NCBI GenBank assembly: GCA_020744425.1
Contig: JAGMUV010000030.1
Coordinates: 248,001 to 312,000 of the forward strand
DNA from: Dactylonectria macrodidyma
Taxonomy: Eukaryota; Ascomycota; Sordariomycetes; Hypocreales; Nectriaceae
Direction: 5' to 3'
Length of the DNA stretch: 64,000 nucleotides
The notes below the pieces were generated by a model. It was given only the letters and a program-made list of their open reading frames with translations, was not told the origin of the DNA and searched no databases. Each line of letters begins with the position of its first letter. The stretch's first letter is position 1. A program made the translations under genes and the position numbers. Shown piece by piece: positions 1 through 11,401 of the stretch.

Positions 1-83
1 GGACTTATAGAGCCTCAAGCGTGAATAACATGATGGAACTCTACTTGCCATCAGGTAGCTTCTCATAGTGGAGAGATGCCCGT

Positions 84-1632
84 TCAAATGGGGCATCGAT
101 CATTAACCCGTCTAAATTCATTTATCGGTGTTCTCCGAATGTCTGGCATTTCAAGCTGATGTTGTTGTGTCAACGGTCGTACAGTAAGCGATTCATCGCG
201 CTCTTCGCGCTCTTCGCCAAGAACGTGCGAATGTAATGCTTCCATCTCTGTATCCTCTGGTAGTAGATCTGGCACTGCAGACTGGTCAACCTCATCTGGC
301 TCAACATCGTCATTCTCCACGGTACCCAAATTAGCTGAAAGAGGATCGGTGGCTTCCGCAGTAGCAACCTGATCAAGTACACCACCATCTTCAGGCAGCA
401 CTGACATCCGCTTCTGGCAGACAGTAATATCTCGGTAGCCCGGGTGGTTATTCGACAGGAAATCCAGCCACTCCTGGAGACAACGACGGCGTACGCGGAA
501 CTGGCGTCTGAATTGGCGGTTAAGGTGGGCATGTTCGCTTGTATTCGGAGGGCGCAGCAGGATAACATCTAATTCAGGGGGTAAAAGGGGAAGTTGGCGA
601 TACACTTTGCCAACATCGCGGAGAAAGTGCACAATATGGCCACGATACTTGTATTGCTGCCCTCGAACCTGCATCACGTTCACGAACACATGAACTGGAG
701 CAATTAGCATCTCTTCTACTATTGTCAATTGGGGGAGGAACGCAGGGATTAAGCCAAAATCCAAGTGATTTTCGGCTGAAAAAAACAAAGGCTCATCCTC
801 CTTTTTGTTCTCGTCCTTGGCAATGCAACGCTTGCAAAAACCATCTTTCAAGCCCATATCAAACCATGTCTCCTGACAGCGGGCGCAGTGTTCCATTCGG
901 TCGTTTTCCAGCTCCGTCCAGAACTTCTGCAGGAGCTCCTTATTGTGAGGGAACGATCATGTGACTTTCATACTTTATGAATAGTCTCATTTAACTTATG
1001 AACATTTGTGTAAATAGCTTAAGTCAGAGTTTTCCTTAGGAATCTCTTTCTCTCCTCGTAAACAATCATTTTGCCCAAGTCGCACTCGACCTCGTTCGTG
1101 CTCTTGTCCCGTCACACTTATCTCTGTCAGACAACGGGCAATGGGACAGATCACGCATCCAGTCAGGATCCGGAAGCTCGAAATCTCGACGTTGCATGAA
1201 AGGTGAGCGGGGATGTCTCCCCCGGGCTGGTCTCGGCCAAATAGGAAAACTCGGCACCGGAGATTCGATCGGCGTTCCAAGTCGTACGCCTTCTTGAGAA
1301 GCAATTGAGGGACCTGGTGGGGAAGTAATCGACGCGCCTGCTCGTGGTGACGTGGCAATTGGTGTTCCCAGCAGAATAGATTCTTGTGGGTTAATTATTG
1401 TACGTAATTGCAAGTCTATCAATGGCAATCCTTCTCGACGTATTGGGGATAACTCAGCTTGTTCTGCAGAACGCTTAGAGGCGCCTGAGGCTTGCCGATT
1501 CCTACAGTCGAGACAGTTAACCGTAAGCCTTCCACATGATATGGAAGGACTTTTCTTCGAAATGAATTGATCTGCCGGCTTCTCCTGCTTGCAGTTCCTG
1601 CAAGCCTTCGTTGAAGGGATAGAATCAGCCAT
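84..1632 (-). pseudogene. Helitron Rep-helicase, N-terminal part only (zinc finger + DUF6570-like)
   Basis: The first exon runs from an ATG at 1632 to about 1066. It has a CxxC...CxxC finger (KACRNCKQEK ... NCLDCRNRQ), the usual opening of fungal Helitron proteins. A non-coding gap, probably an intron, covers about 1065-945. The second exon reads in frame into MEHCARCQETWFDMGL with a CxxC/CxxC pair, then a DUF6570-like block (PVHVFVNVMQVRG, YRGHIVHFLRDV, LPPELDVILLRPPN) and an RRQFRVRRR stretch. It stops at 84, where family members reach a TPxNEF motif and continue into the HUH nuclease. Rep and helicase domains are therefore absent here. The piece carries the Helitron N-terminus that the 26.9-31.4 kb copy lacks, but common origin cannot be shown by eye. 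Family call fairly sure; exact splice sites not. Confidence 0.72.
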
Positions 1633-3800
1633 GACTATGTTGGATTGGAGGGACGGTTTGATGAGGAAGGACGGCGCGTTGGCCACATTGTGTCGTCGTT
1701 GGCAGGCCGACAACGCAGACCGTCCATGTCGAGTGGAGACACAACTGACCAGTCCCCGTTGAGTGGGGACACAAGACACATCTGACCAATGAGAGACGAG
1801 CTTATACTTCGAGTTATCGTCGTAATAGAAAGTCCTTCGGACTGAATAAAATAATGCGAAAGGCAGTTATCTTACGTAATTAGTTGCCCTCCGTAGAGTT
1901 CCTTTTCCTAACCCTAATAATCCCTATACAGTTCCTTTTCATAATTTGCTGGAGTACAGTTCTACTGTACCAAGCGTTACTTGTAATTTACTAAATTACA
2001 CACGTTCTGTGCGTGCGTTACCCCTCTATCTCTGAAACCGTCATGAAAATTATAATCTTCTTATCCGTGCGCCCTCGTTAGCCTTACCTTCCTTAACCCC
2101 TCATAGGTTTTATTTTGCCACAATGGGGAAGAGTCGAGCGACCAACTCTCCTCCCACTTTTTCTTTCCTTACCTAGCTCCATCTTAGAAATTTTACATCA
2201 GACTGAATCACTGCCGGGTAAAACCCTGCATTCTTTCTTCGTTCTACGACTAAGTAATCCATTTTATTGCAACTTCAATAAGTTATTAGGAAATGATTAT
2301 TAACTCGACCCCGGACCCTGGTGAGCCCTCCCGGTCTACCTGCGAAAGTGAGCTTTGATACCCGCTGGAATAACAGTTAGGCTTTAGGGTAGTACTATGA
2401 GAACGTTCTTTGCCTTTACGCCCGACTGGATTGTTAATGTGCCCCGCTCGGACCGATAAGGATAACCGACAAGGTGGGATCCACCGGACCGTTGACGTTA
2501 TGGGAATGTTCTCCGGGTTAGGCGTGCCCGGTCTCGAGCTATCGTATTGCACGGGCGAGGGTTACTTTGGAAGATGAGCTATGATCTAGAGATTCGTCTA
2601 AACGGCGTAACCGAGTAAGAAACTAGCATTCGTGGAGCCGTCGTTGATTCATGGCGACACCTGTGCTGCGCCATCCGGTTTTAGTCCTTCCGCCACTTCC
2701 GGCAGGGTGTTGGCTTTGTCGACTTTGCTGCCACCTGATAGCTAGCTCGCTCTGAGCTGCTAGACGGTAGGTGATGGGTGGACGTGGATCGGAAGCGCGC
2801 TAAGAGGTTACTATGTATTTGAGCCTCTGGTGACAGAAGACGGTGGGATGTATACGTCGTCTCTGGGTCTTTCTGGGAGGAAAGTTCTAGGTCCTGTCCT
2901 AATCTGCGATTCTCAAAAGAAAACCTAGACAGTCTGATTTTGTGCGAGCAGACGAGATGGAATGTAGCTATCAGCTTTGTTGTAACGAGGGTATGGTGAG
3001 ATTAGGTATATTGGATTCTGCGTAAGGTAATTACTTAGTTACTTCATTCCGTCTGGGGTACTTTGTGGATGTGGAGAGGCAGCCCGGACTAGAGTTTACG
3101 GAGCGCCCTAGGTTCGGCGTTGTGCGGAAGGCCGACCTCTTTGAGAGGGAACTCCTGCGTAGTAGTGCATCAGTGCTTGAGCGTTACGCTTAATGAGGAA
3201 AGGTTTCTGTGGCTGGTTTGAAGCCCCCCAGTCACATTACCGAACCTTTGAGCGAGTACTATTTCTCAATCTTTAAAGAAAGCCCCGACACTGACTATTT
3301 CACCTTTCATCTCTATTTCCCCGAGCAAAGTTCCCCGGAACTAAGGCGGCGGGCGGGGAGGGCTGTTCTATCGGACCGATAGTGTATGGGGAGTCTGTCC
3401 GGGGGAATCATGTTGGATCGACAACTCGTTCTATTCTAACTCGCCGAAGGTGAAGGGAAGTAGCTGCGAGCTACCCGAACTACGAGATCTTGGGACTAAC
3501 TACCATGTCAAATGGCATCAACTGCCATTTTGTGATGCATCGCGTCTTCAAGCAGCCTGTCGGCCCGATCATCACAGCCCTTGTCACAGTGTGATTGGCC
3601 ATATTCACGGCTGGTCTGTGGACTCTTGCGTCGGCCGGTGACATCAGACGAAGGAAGTTTCCCATCTGAAAAATTCCTGGGGAAGCTGGGAGCTTCGTTT
3701 TTGGTGGAAGTTTAGTCTATAGCTATGGCTTACCTGCAGATCTATATCGTATTCTTGCATAACTAAGTAAAGGTTAAGTTGCAAAGAATTAATAATTTCA
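1633..3800. other. long stretch without a recognisable gene
   Basis: About 2.2 kb lie between the Helitron remnant and the beta-glucosidase promoter. Only short, codon-poor frames are present and none resembles a known domain. The part at 2300-3700 is GC-balanced and complex, not simple repeat. It could be old non-coding transposon sequence. I saw no terminal repeats. Confidence 0.5.
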
Positions 3801-3827
3801 ATTAATTTCAAGGCCAGGACACAGAGG

Positions 3828-3835
3828 TATATAAG
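3828..3835 (+). promoter_or_regulatory. TATA box of the beta-glucosidase gene
   Basis: TATATAAG lies 113-120 bp upstream of the ATG at 3948, on the right strand. A pyrimidine-rich 5' leader (CTTTCTCTTTC) follows, typical of fungal promoters. Confidence 0.6.
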
Positions 3836-3947
3836 CCCGCCGATCTTTCTCTTTCTTTCTGGAACTCCCCTTGCTTCTTCATCGTAGCCGATTGTTCATA
3901 CTCTTGTGCATTCTTCTTGTACCAATTGAAGCTCGACAACACTGAAA

Positions 3948-6807
3948 ATGCTATGGCTTTCTTCGTCAATTGCAATTGTCGCAGGGTTGGCAGGTCTTGC
4001 CAATGCCCAACACGATGGTGACCTCTCCCCTCCAAGCTACCCATCACCATGGATGCGCGGTGGGAATGGCTGGCAAGATGCCTATGTCAAGGCACAGCAA
4101 TTCGTGAGTCAGCTCACGTTGCTCGAGAAGATCAATCTCACCACTGGTGTTGGTTGGGAAGGAGAAGCCTGCGTTGGGAACACAGGGTCTATTCCTCGTC
4201 TGAACTTCGCAGGGCTCTGTCTGCAAGATTCCCCCCTTGGAATTCGCTTTGGTGCGTTATCATTTCGAAGAAGAAAAGGTCAATTGCTAATCCAATTGCA
4301 GCTGATCTTAGCTCTGCTTTTCCCTCCGGAATGAACGCTGCTGCAACGTGGACTACTCGACTTTTCAAGTCACGGGGTGTTGCAATGGGTGAGGAGCACC
4401 GAGGCAAAGGAGTCGACGTGCAATTGGGACCTGTTGCTGGACCATTGGGCCGTGTTCCGGCAGGGGGGCGCAACTGGGAGGGTAAGTAAATCAATCCAAT
4501 TGAGACCAGAATAGGAGTGTCTAACATCATGCTTAGGCTTCAGCCCCGACCCAGTTCTGACCGGAATCGCAATGAGTGAGACCATCAAGGGTATTCAAGA
4601 TGCTGGTGTCGTTGCTTGCGCCAAGCACTACATCATGAATGAGCAGGAGCACAATCGCGGGCCTGATGGCTCGGTCAAATATGCCTACTCAGCGAATGTG
4701 GATGACAAGACTATGCATGAGCTGTACCTATGGTCAGTCGTAAACTCAGTGGTTGGTATGTATGCTAATTTGTATATAGGCCCTTCGCAGATGCGGTTCG
4801 TGCTGGAGTTGGCTCTATTATGTGTTCATACAACCAGGTAATAAGTACCGTACAGTATTTTCTTACATTGGCAATTCTGACATGATTAACAGATCAACAA
4901 CAGCTATGCAGCGCAAAATAGTTGGGCATTAAACTACCTCTTGAAGAACGAACTTGACTTCCAAGGATTCGGTAATGTTCTACATTCAGAGCCACTTCCA
5001 ATGCTAACCTTTTCCAGTGGTCAGTGACTGGTGGGCACAACACACCGGCGTGGCTTCAGCTCTGGCTGGCTTGGACATGACAATGGCTGGTGACCAAGAT
5101 CTTTCATCTGGAAACACATATTGGGGTGGAAACCTCACGGCAGCTGTGTTGAACGGCACTATTCCTCAATGGCGACTTGATGATATGGTAACAAGAATCA
5201 TGTCGGCATATTTCAAGGTCGGAAGAGACTCAACCAGAGTACCAACTAATTTCAACTCTTGGTCGTCGGATACCTTTGGCTACATCCACCCTCAGGCAAA
5301 CGAGGGCTACCAACAAATCAACTACCATGTCAACGTCCAAGGCGACCACGCCAGACTCTGTCGCGAAATCGCCGGGGCTTCAACGGTTCTGCTGAAGAAC
5401 GTCAAGAATGCTCTCCCACTGAAGAAGCCCAAGAGCATTGCAATCATCGGAGAAGATGCTCACGACAATCCTGGCGGACCAAACTCTTGCAGCGATCGAG
5501 GTTGCAACCAAGGCACATTGGCCATGGGCTGGGGTTCTGGAACCGCGAATTTCCCCTACTTAGTCGCTCCCAATACAGCTCTCAAAGCCCAAGCCATGAG
5601 TGATCGTACCAAATACGCAAACGTCAGCGACAATTACAACTTGGACGCCGTGACGGCCGCCGTACAAGGCACAGACGCAGCAATCGTATTCGCGAATGCT
5701 AATTCTGGCGAAGCTTACATCTCTGTCGATGGCAACACCGGGGATCGCAACAATCTCACCCTCTGGGGCAACGGCGACGCCTTGATTGCACACGTCGCAT
5801 CCATCCACCCAAATACCATCGTCGTGCTCCACACGGTGGGCGCCGTCATCGTCGAGAAATTCAAACAACACCCAAACATCACCGCTCTCCTCTGGGCTGG
5901 TCTCCCCGGCCAGGAATCCGGAAACGCCATCACGGATATCCTGTACGGGAAGCGCAATCCCTCTGCGAAGACCGTGTTTACGTGGGGCAAGAAGAGGGAA
6001 GATTGGGGTGCTGACGTGGTGTATACGCCGACTGCTGATCCGCCACAGTTGAACTTCAATGAGGGGAATTTCATCGACTACCGGTATTTCGACAAGAATG
6101 GCATCGAGCCATCCTATGAATTCGGATTCGGACTTTCATACACCACATTCGCGTACTCGAATCTCAGGATCGTTAAGCACAACCCTGGTCCGTACAAGCC
6201 TACCGTAGGCAAAACGAGGCCTGCGCCGACGTTTGGAACGATCGATTATAACGTCAGTAAGGCGGAGTTCCCGCCAGGGTTTCATGCCGTTAATAAGTAT
6301 ATATATCCGTATCTGAGCGATCCGGTTCCGACGGGCTTGCCGCAGAATTGGCCGAAGGGAGCGATGGATGGTTCGCCGCAGCCGAAGCTTCCAGCGGGAG
6401 GCTCCGGGGGCGGGAATAGACAGTTGTATGATGTTGTTTATGTTGTCAGCGCGACGGTGACCAATACGGGGCGTGTCAAGGGAACGGAAATTCCGCAATT
6501 GGTATGTCTTAACGTCTCCCATATCTTCCTTCTTTCTTCACCTGGCTCTGGCTGAGGATACTGATTACTGATATTCGAATAGTATCTGTCTCTTGGTGGG
6601 CCAGCAGACCCAGTAGTCGCGCTCAGAGGCTTTGACGACCTGATCCTTGACCCGAAGGAGAGCGCTACGTTCGAGGTTAAGCTTACGAGGAGGGATATCT
6701 CGAATTGGGATCCCGTGAGCCAGAATTGGGTTGTTAATAATTATCCGAAAACGGTGTATGTGGGAAGCAGTTCCAGGAATTTGCCGCTGAAGGGGGCGCT
6801 GAATTAA
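3948..6807 (+). CDS. secreted beta-glucosidase, glycoside hydrolase family 3
   Basis: Hydrolyses terminal beta-D-glucosyl residues (cellobiose and other beta-glucosides) outside the cell. Seven exons fit by splice signals: 3948-4251, 4302-4481, 4537-4732, 4780-4837, 4893-4971, 5018-6501 and 6583-6807. Introns are 46-81 nt and the frame stays open to 841 residues, near the family length of about 860. Residues 1-20 are a signal peptide ending LANA. Next come the GH3 N-terminal barrel ([28 protein letters not shown]), the nucleophile motif [11 protein letters not shown] with its Asp, the GH3 C-terminal domain, and a C-terminal fibronectin-III-like domain after a Gly-rich linker. The third intron starts GTCAGT rather than GTAAGT but fits the protein exactly. 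No frameshift or stop was seen, so it is probably active. It is the only ordinary metabolic gene in the window and marks the edge of the transposon-rich part. Confidence 0.94.
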
Positions 6808-7339
6808 GTTGGAGCTTTCAAGGGGTTGGGGGAAGGGAGGGGCGGGGCGGATTCTAACATGGAGAATTAGGTATATTTCTCTCTAGAGCGAATGTCTGAC
6901 ACTCTTAGAGGGGTATTGGGAAACGGCTGGCCTTATGCAAAGTGACTGTACGAGTTTCTCCCTGCGCTCTATAAAGATCAGCCGTGCCGCATCTCTCTAT
7001 AGCCGTGACGACAGCAGTGACTCCGACGAATTTCCTCCCGCCTCCGAGCTCCTACGCCGCTCCTCGCCCCCGGATCCCATAGATCTCGGTCAAGGCCAAG
7101 TATTTGGTCGCAGAGACCCCACTTATCCTCCCGAGGATGAAAGTTTGACCGGTTGTGGGCCCCTTAGGCGCCATGCGGAGTCCGAAAGGGAACAACACAA
7201 CAAAACATCACTACAGCAGAATAACCTTGTATGCATTTTCCTGTGCCGAAATAACCCTCAACCTCAATTCGGCTCGTTTGACCCCATCGCCTCGGTCACG
7301 TGTCCTACACAAACTTTTGGCACGTGATTGTACTTACCC
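6808..7339. other. beta-glucosidase 3' flank and possible piggyBac N-terminal remnant
   Basis: The 3' side of the beta-glucosidase gene runs into an open frame from 6935 with an acidic segment (RDDSSDSDEFPPASELL). That resembles the acidic N-terminus of piggyBac-type proteins. It is not joined in frame to the DDE part downstream, so the assignment is tentative. Confidence 0.3.
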
Positions 7340-8782
7340 ACCTCAAATATTTACCCAACCCTACAGTGGTATTGGCATCAACCCGGCCCAAAATACGGCC
7401 CTGTTGGTGTTGAAGCTATAGCTAGGGCCCGGGCCGTAGCTGTAGCCCCAGACAATAGCCTCAATAAGAGCTTTAATAAGGGCTCTGATAAGGGCTCTGA
7501 CGAGGGCTCTGACGAGGGCTCTGATGAGGGCTTTGACGAGGGCTCTAACGAGGGCTCTGACGAGGGCTCTGATGAGAACTCTAACAGTATTATCTATAGC
7601 TCTTCATCAGAGGACTCAGCCGATGAGGAAGCCCTAGATAATAATACCTCAGACGAGCCCTTAGAAGAGATGGTTAATATTCCAACTCTACCACCGCTAA
7701 ATCCGACTCAAGCTGTCGTTATTGCCCTAGTAAATAAGCTGCCTGAAGGGACCTATCATGTCTTCCTTGATAACCTCTTCTCATCGCCGGACCTCTTCAA
7801 AGCCCTCAGAATCTTAGGCATCGGGGCCACCGGGACCTGCCGTACGAACTGTGGGCTATTTCGCGATATTGTTGTTGCAAAGGAAAATGATAGGAAGGGA
7901 AAGGGGCTGTGGCCTTGGGGCCGGATCTGTAGCTGGCCTACCCCTGATAATAAGGTAGGAAGACCATCTAACCCTATGGCCCTAAGAAACTAAGCTCTAG
8001 AAAACGCCCTACTAATAGCTTCTAAGGTCAATCAAATTGCATGGAAAGACAATGCCTTAGTGTTGTTTTTATCAACAGTCTATCAAGGCCCTGAGACTGT
8101 TATACGGAAAAGAAAGAGACCTAATTCAACATAGCCATACAGTCGTTCAATCAAGCAGAAATTCGGCAGCCACAGCGTCTTGCAGCTATCTCTTCCATCT
8201 ATAGCTGCCCATTATAATAACAACATGAACGCTGTTGATATAGCTGATCATCTGCGGTCAAACATGCACTCAGACCATCGTCAACGCCGGGGCCCGGCCC
8301 GGGTCCTAACCTGGTCCTTCCTCCTTGCAACAGCCCTTGCAAATAGCTTCCTTTTGCAGCTCAAAGGCCGGCCGGCTTGGACACCCTATAAATCACAGAG
8401 CCGTTGGCAACAGGCCCTTATAGACGATATCTTCAAGACCTACGGAAGTCAGGGCTCTTCAAGACAGAGATATCGTGCTGGCAACACAGTTATTCCATTG
8501 GAACAGCATCAGCCAGGAAATAGAGGGAAGAAATCCCGCTGTTTGGCCTGTCAGGGCGTTCAAATTGGAGCCAGAAGTCAGAGCTTTAAACGCCCTAGAA
8601 GGCAGGGCCCATTGCAACAGCTAGATGCGAATAGCATCAACAGCCGGGCCCGGCGGCCACAAGGGCGGCAGCCTCGTGGGCCTCGTACAGGTACACAGGT
8701 TCAGTGGGGCTGTCTGACGTGCGATGTAGCTCTTTGTAAAAAGCCTGAATGCTGGGACTTCTATCACCAGCCAATTTGTTAG
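7340..8782 (+). pseudogene. piggyBac-type transposase remnant, copy 1
   Basis: Recognisable PGBD (DDE_Tnp_1_7) blocks occur in order: HQPGPKYGPVGV, LNPTQAVVIALVNKLP, TYHVFLDNLFSSPDLFKAL, GATGTCRTNCG, then a likely intron from the GTAGG after TPDNK to the AG at about 8022. Exon 2 gives VNQIAWKDNALVLFLSTVY, MNAVDIADHLRS, LTWSFLLATALANSFLLQL and a C-terminal Cys-rich knuckle (CLACQG ... CLTCDVALCKKPECWDFYH). The N-terminal part and most of the catalytic core are missing. An in-frame TAG sits at 8132-8134. A long acidic Ser-Asp-Glu-Gly insert lies between the first two blocks. The stop codon at 8780-8782 is part of the target duplication of an inserted element. Related to the copies at 25.7 and 46.95 kb. 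Confidence 0.85.
7463..7585 (+). repeat. 12-nt minisatellite encoding GSDE repeats inside the piggyBac remnant
   Basis: About nine variants of GAGGGCTCTGAC follow in tandem, in frame, encoding (GSDE/GSDK/GFDE/GSNE)n. The array lies between two blocks that are adjacent in normal PGBD proteins, so it is an expansion inside the transposase reading frame. Confidence 0.85.
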
Positions 8783-9569
8783 GAGTCGTGCTATTTCAAT
8801 AACCCCTTTTTGCTAGTTATATAACCTGTCACGTGAAATTCGGCAATTTCGCTTAGATTTTCTTACCTCCCCTTTTCACACCAAAATTTCTATGGCAGCT
8901 AGAGATGACCAAGAACCACACAGAAATCTCTTACAGCCCGACTACAATTTCATCTCATAGGAGCAATTAAGTAGCTGGAATGAAGCTATCGCCGGATGGC
9001 GTTGGTGTTTCTGCGGGCCTTGAGCTAGCCCGCGCCCCTCTTCTGCATCTGCCTCCTGTTCCCCTTCCCCTTGTATTTGTACCGGCTCGTGATCGAGTTG
9101 AGGACTGCGTTGAAGACCGCGTTGAAGACCGCGTTGAAGACCGCGTTGAAGACCGCGTTGAAGACCGCGTTGAAGACCGCGTTGAAGACCGTGTCTGTGA
9201 TGGTGTTGAGGCTCGTGATGGGGGCAAATCTGCCTCGATCTCGGCTTTTGTGCGGTCTCGGCGGATGCTAGCAGTCATCCGCCGTACGTTATTAGGGCTC
9301 TGGCTCTGGCTTATCGTCCTTGAGGCTGCTGTTGATGGTGTTGTTGTAGTAGTCTCATCGCTGTATAGAGACCTAAGATTTGAAGGGACTGTTGTGTTTC
9401 ACGGCTCATCGCAAAAAATCGATCGAAATCGTGATATTGGTAGTGTTGTGAAGGAGTGATGTAAAGGGGGAGGAGTTGTGGCTGCGGGAGGAAATTTTCA
9501 GTCATGTGATGTTACACGTGCGAAAAGTTATATAGCTAGCAAAAAGAGGTTATTGAAATAGCACGACTC
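8783..9569. mobile_element. 787-bp non-autonomous TIR element with 8-bp target duplication
   Basis: Both flanks carry TTTGTTAG (8775-8782 and 9570-9577), an 8-bp target-site duplication. The ends are imperfect inverted repeats of about 45-58 bp: GAGTCGTGCTATTTCAATAA at the left, and its complement ending at 9569 on the right. They continue through TTTTTGCTAG and TATATAAC to CACGTG. An 8-bp duplication is usual for hAT and Mutator-like elements. The interior holds a 12-bp minisatellite and only short Arg/Ser/Thr-rich frames; no transposase is present. It inserted at the stop codon of piggyBac copy 1, and sequence like the piggyBac copy 2 tail resumes after 9577. Confidence 0.85.
9097..9192. 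repeat. 12-bp minisatellite, eight units
   Basis: Eight head-to-tail copies of GTTGAAGACCGC, the first and last with one or two changes, lie inside the 787-bp element. The minus strand would read (TRSS)n and the plus strand (VEDR)n. Low-complexity translation on both strands argues against a real gene. Confidence 0.9.
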
Positions 9570-9577
9570 TTTGTTAG

Positions 9578-10015
9578 CTATCTTGTGTCACTAGTTTTTT
9601 CCGGCGTTTTAATTGGATCAGATCCATGTCCGCTAAGTCACTGGAGCCCTCGCGCACTCAAGGAGATAATAAGTTATAGCAGCTAGAAGCCACACCCTCT
9701 AGATCCCGAAACAGGGAACACTGTCCCAGATTAGGACCCCTCCATTTTCAATTCGTCTTCTTGCCAGCAGACATTTTTAGGAACAAAGGAAGACTCAAAA
9801 AGCTCACGAATGATACAGAGCAGAACTTGACACTATCTCCCAGGTCCAATCCCAGATAGTCTGACATAAGGTAGGGAAGGGAGTAAGCACTGCTTCGTCA
9901 TATATAGTAGGAATAGGTTCGGGGAGGCAAGATCAATCTATTGAAGGTTCTTATTGCTTGTAACGGGCTATGCGAGTATTATTTTCCGGAAGGTGGGAAG
10001 AGTATAGTCTTGCAG
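9578..10015. other. piggyBac 3' tail and unassigned sequence
   Basis: The first about 60 bp (GGCGTTTTAATTGGATCAGA) match the tail that follows piggyBac copy 2 near 26805, so copy 1 resumes after the inserted element. Nothing recognisable was seen from about 9650 to 10015. Confidence 0.5.
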
Positions 10016-10176
10016 TTATCGAGATTTCCGTTGAAGCAGCTTGACGATAGCCTCGTACCCATTACCGGCGGCCAACAATAGCGGCGTCCAACCACCTTTG
10101 CCCTTGGACTCGACGTCGGCGCCCTTCTCGAGCAGCAGCTTGACGATGGCCTCATGCCCGTTCTCGGCGGCAGATC
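10016..10176 (-). pseudogene. ankyrin-repeat 3' end, NLR relic
   Basis: The minus strand reads [20 protein letters not shown], then [20 protein letters not shown] and a TAA stop at 10018-10016. These are two ankyrin repeats with the consensus of the intact PNP-NACHT-ANK gene at 40.4-44.0 kb. Upstream of 10176 the frame enters unrelated sequence. It is a broken-off 3' tail of a similar NLR gene. Confidence 0.75.
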
Positions 10177-10802
10177 CTCTTTCCCCCGGCTTTCGTTGAC
10201 GTATTACATTGTTTTCCGGCCTGGCTCAGCAATGAGCTGTAGGAATTCGGCACCTGGAGATTGTTGGTATCCGATTGAATTGAGCCTAAAGAAAAGCGTC
10301 AGAGGCACTCCCATAAGCGGAACCACACACAAGGCTCAAGTTGCACATACATGGAGTTTGCTGAGCCTGACTCTGGGTGTTCGACACGGCGACGCTAGTG
10401 GCTGATGCTGGTGGTGCAGGAGTCATGTTGTGTGTTCGATTGCATCCAGAGAGAACAGAATGACAGAGATCCTGGAGCGATCTTGATAACATTAAATAAC
10501 ATGAGAGAATGACTTTGAAGCCCAACCTGGCCAGTTCCTTGACGCCATTCTGTCGGCAGATAAAAATAATCTGTGGCTGATGCAATTGGGAGGCAAATGG
10601 GCCAGGATTTCTCACAGCCTGATGTGATAACAGCGTAGGTGAAGCACACCGCTCCTGACAATGCAACGCTCTCGTTGAGCTATCACACTCGCTTGCTGTG
10701 TGGCGTCAATAGAAGGATGAAAGTATAAGCTCGCCTAGAGACGTGAAATGAAGATCTTGCTTCAAGAAGACTAAGAGTACCACGGTCTTGAGACGGGGCT
10801 TC
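10177..10802. other. no recognisable gene
   Basis: Only weak frames are present on the minus strand (up to 126 codons), with no domain signature, no clear start context and no repeats. Confidence 0.4.
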
Positions 10803-11000
10803 TCTACCAAACTGCCAAATCATCTTTTTTGGAAAACCAACCTCTCACAATCAAAATTATCAGCTGGAGCGGCAATGGTAATGACAGCCACTCTCTCCTC
10901 CCATGAAGAGAGTGGCTGTCATTACCATTGCCGCTCCAGCTGATAATTTTGATTGTGAGAGGTTGGTTTTCCAAAAAAGATGATTTGGCAGTTTGGTAGA
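10803..11000. repeat. perfect 94-bp inverted repeat with 10-nt loop
   Basis: The arms at 10803-10896 and 10907-11000 are exact reverse complements, separated by CCTCCCATGA. The first mismatches appear at both outer edges and at the loop. A transcript crossing it in either direction would fold into a 94-bp perfect stem. It is not flanked by an obvious target duplication. Confidence 0.97.
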
Positions 11001-11083
11001 ATTTCTTGGACGCTTGGAGCTTGGGAGGATGTTGTGGATGCTGGTGAACTGAAAGTTGGAGTTAAGGTGGGAGTCGAGGGGGG

Positions 11084-11092
11084 TTTATATAG
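11084..11092 (-). promoter_or_regulatory. TATA box pointing into the hairpin
   Basis: The minus strand has CTATATAAA followed by a C-rich, CAAC/TCC-rich leader, like the hydrophobin promoter of this window. A start about 30 nt downstream would send a transcript into the inverted repeat roughly 55 nt later. The element is a sequence match only; no coding frame follows. Confidence 0.45.
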
Positions 11093-11401
11093 ACGAAGCT
11101 GAGTACGATCAATACAAGTTTATGTCCACCATGCAAGTGCTGGAGTTACGTCACATGCTGGCAGCTATGCCAATGAGGCCATAAAAGCTCAACGTTACAT
11201 GTGGCTTGGCAGGTTGAAAAATGTCTCGTAAGAGTTTAAGAATCTGGGAAGATCTACATTCAGAATGCATCCTTGAACCTAACTTTGGAGGACTAAAAAG
11301 GTTGATTCGAAAATTTGTCATCGTGGCTTGCGATATGAAACAATACAACTATCCGTATCCATAAACTGCTCGGTAATTAAACTCCGCCGACTTATCTATG
11401 C

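Noticed and set aside
1900..1925. Telomere-like words (CCTAACCCTAATAATCCC)
   Set aside because: A single imperfect occurrence without tandem array; TTAGGG-type repeats of an end or internal telomere tract are not present.
9097..9192. CRISPR-like array
   Set aside because: Units are 12 bp with no spacers and the genome is fungal.
8967..9459. Repeat proteins (TRSS)n or (VEDR)n encoded by the 12-bp minisatellite
   Set aside because: Open frames exist on both strands only because a 12-bp repeat keeps phase; they lie within a non-autonomous element.
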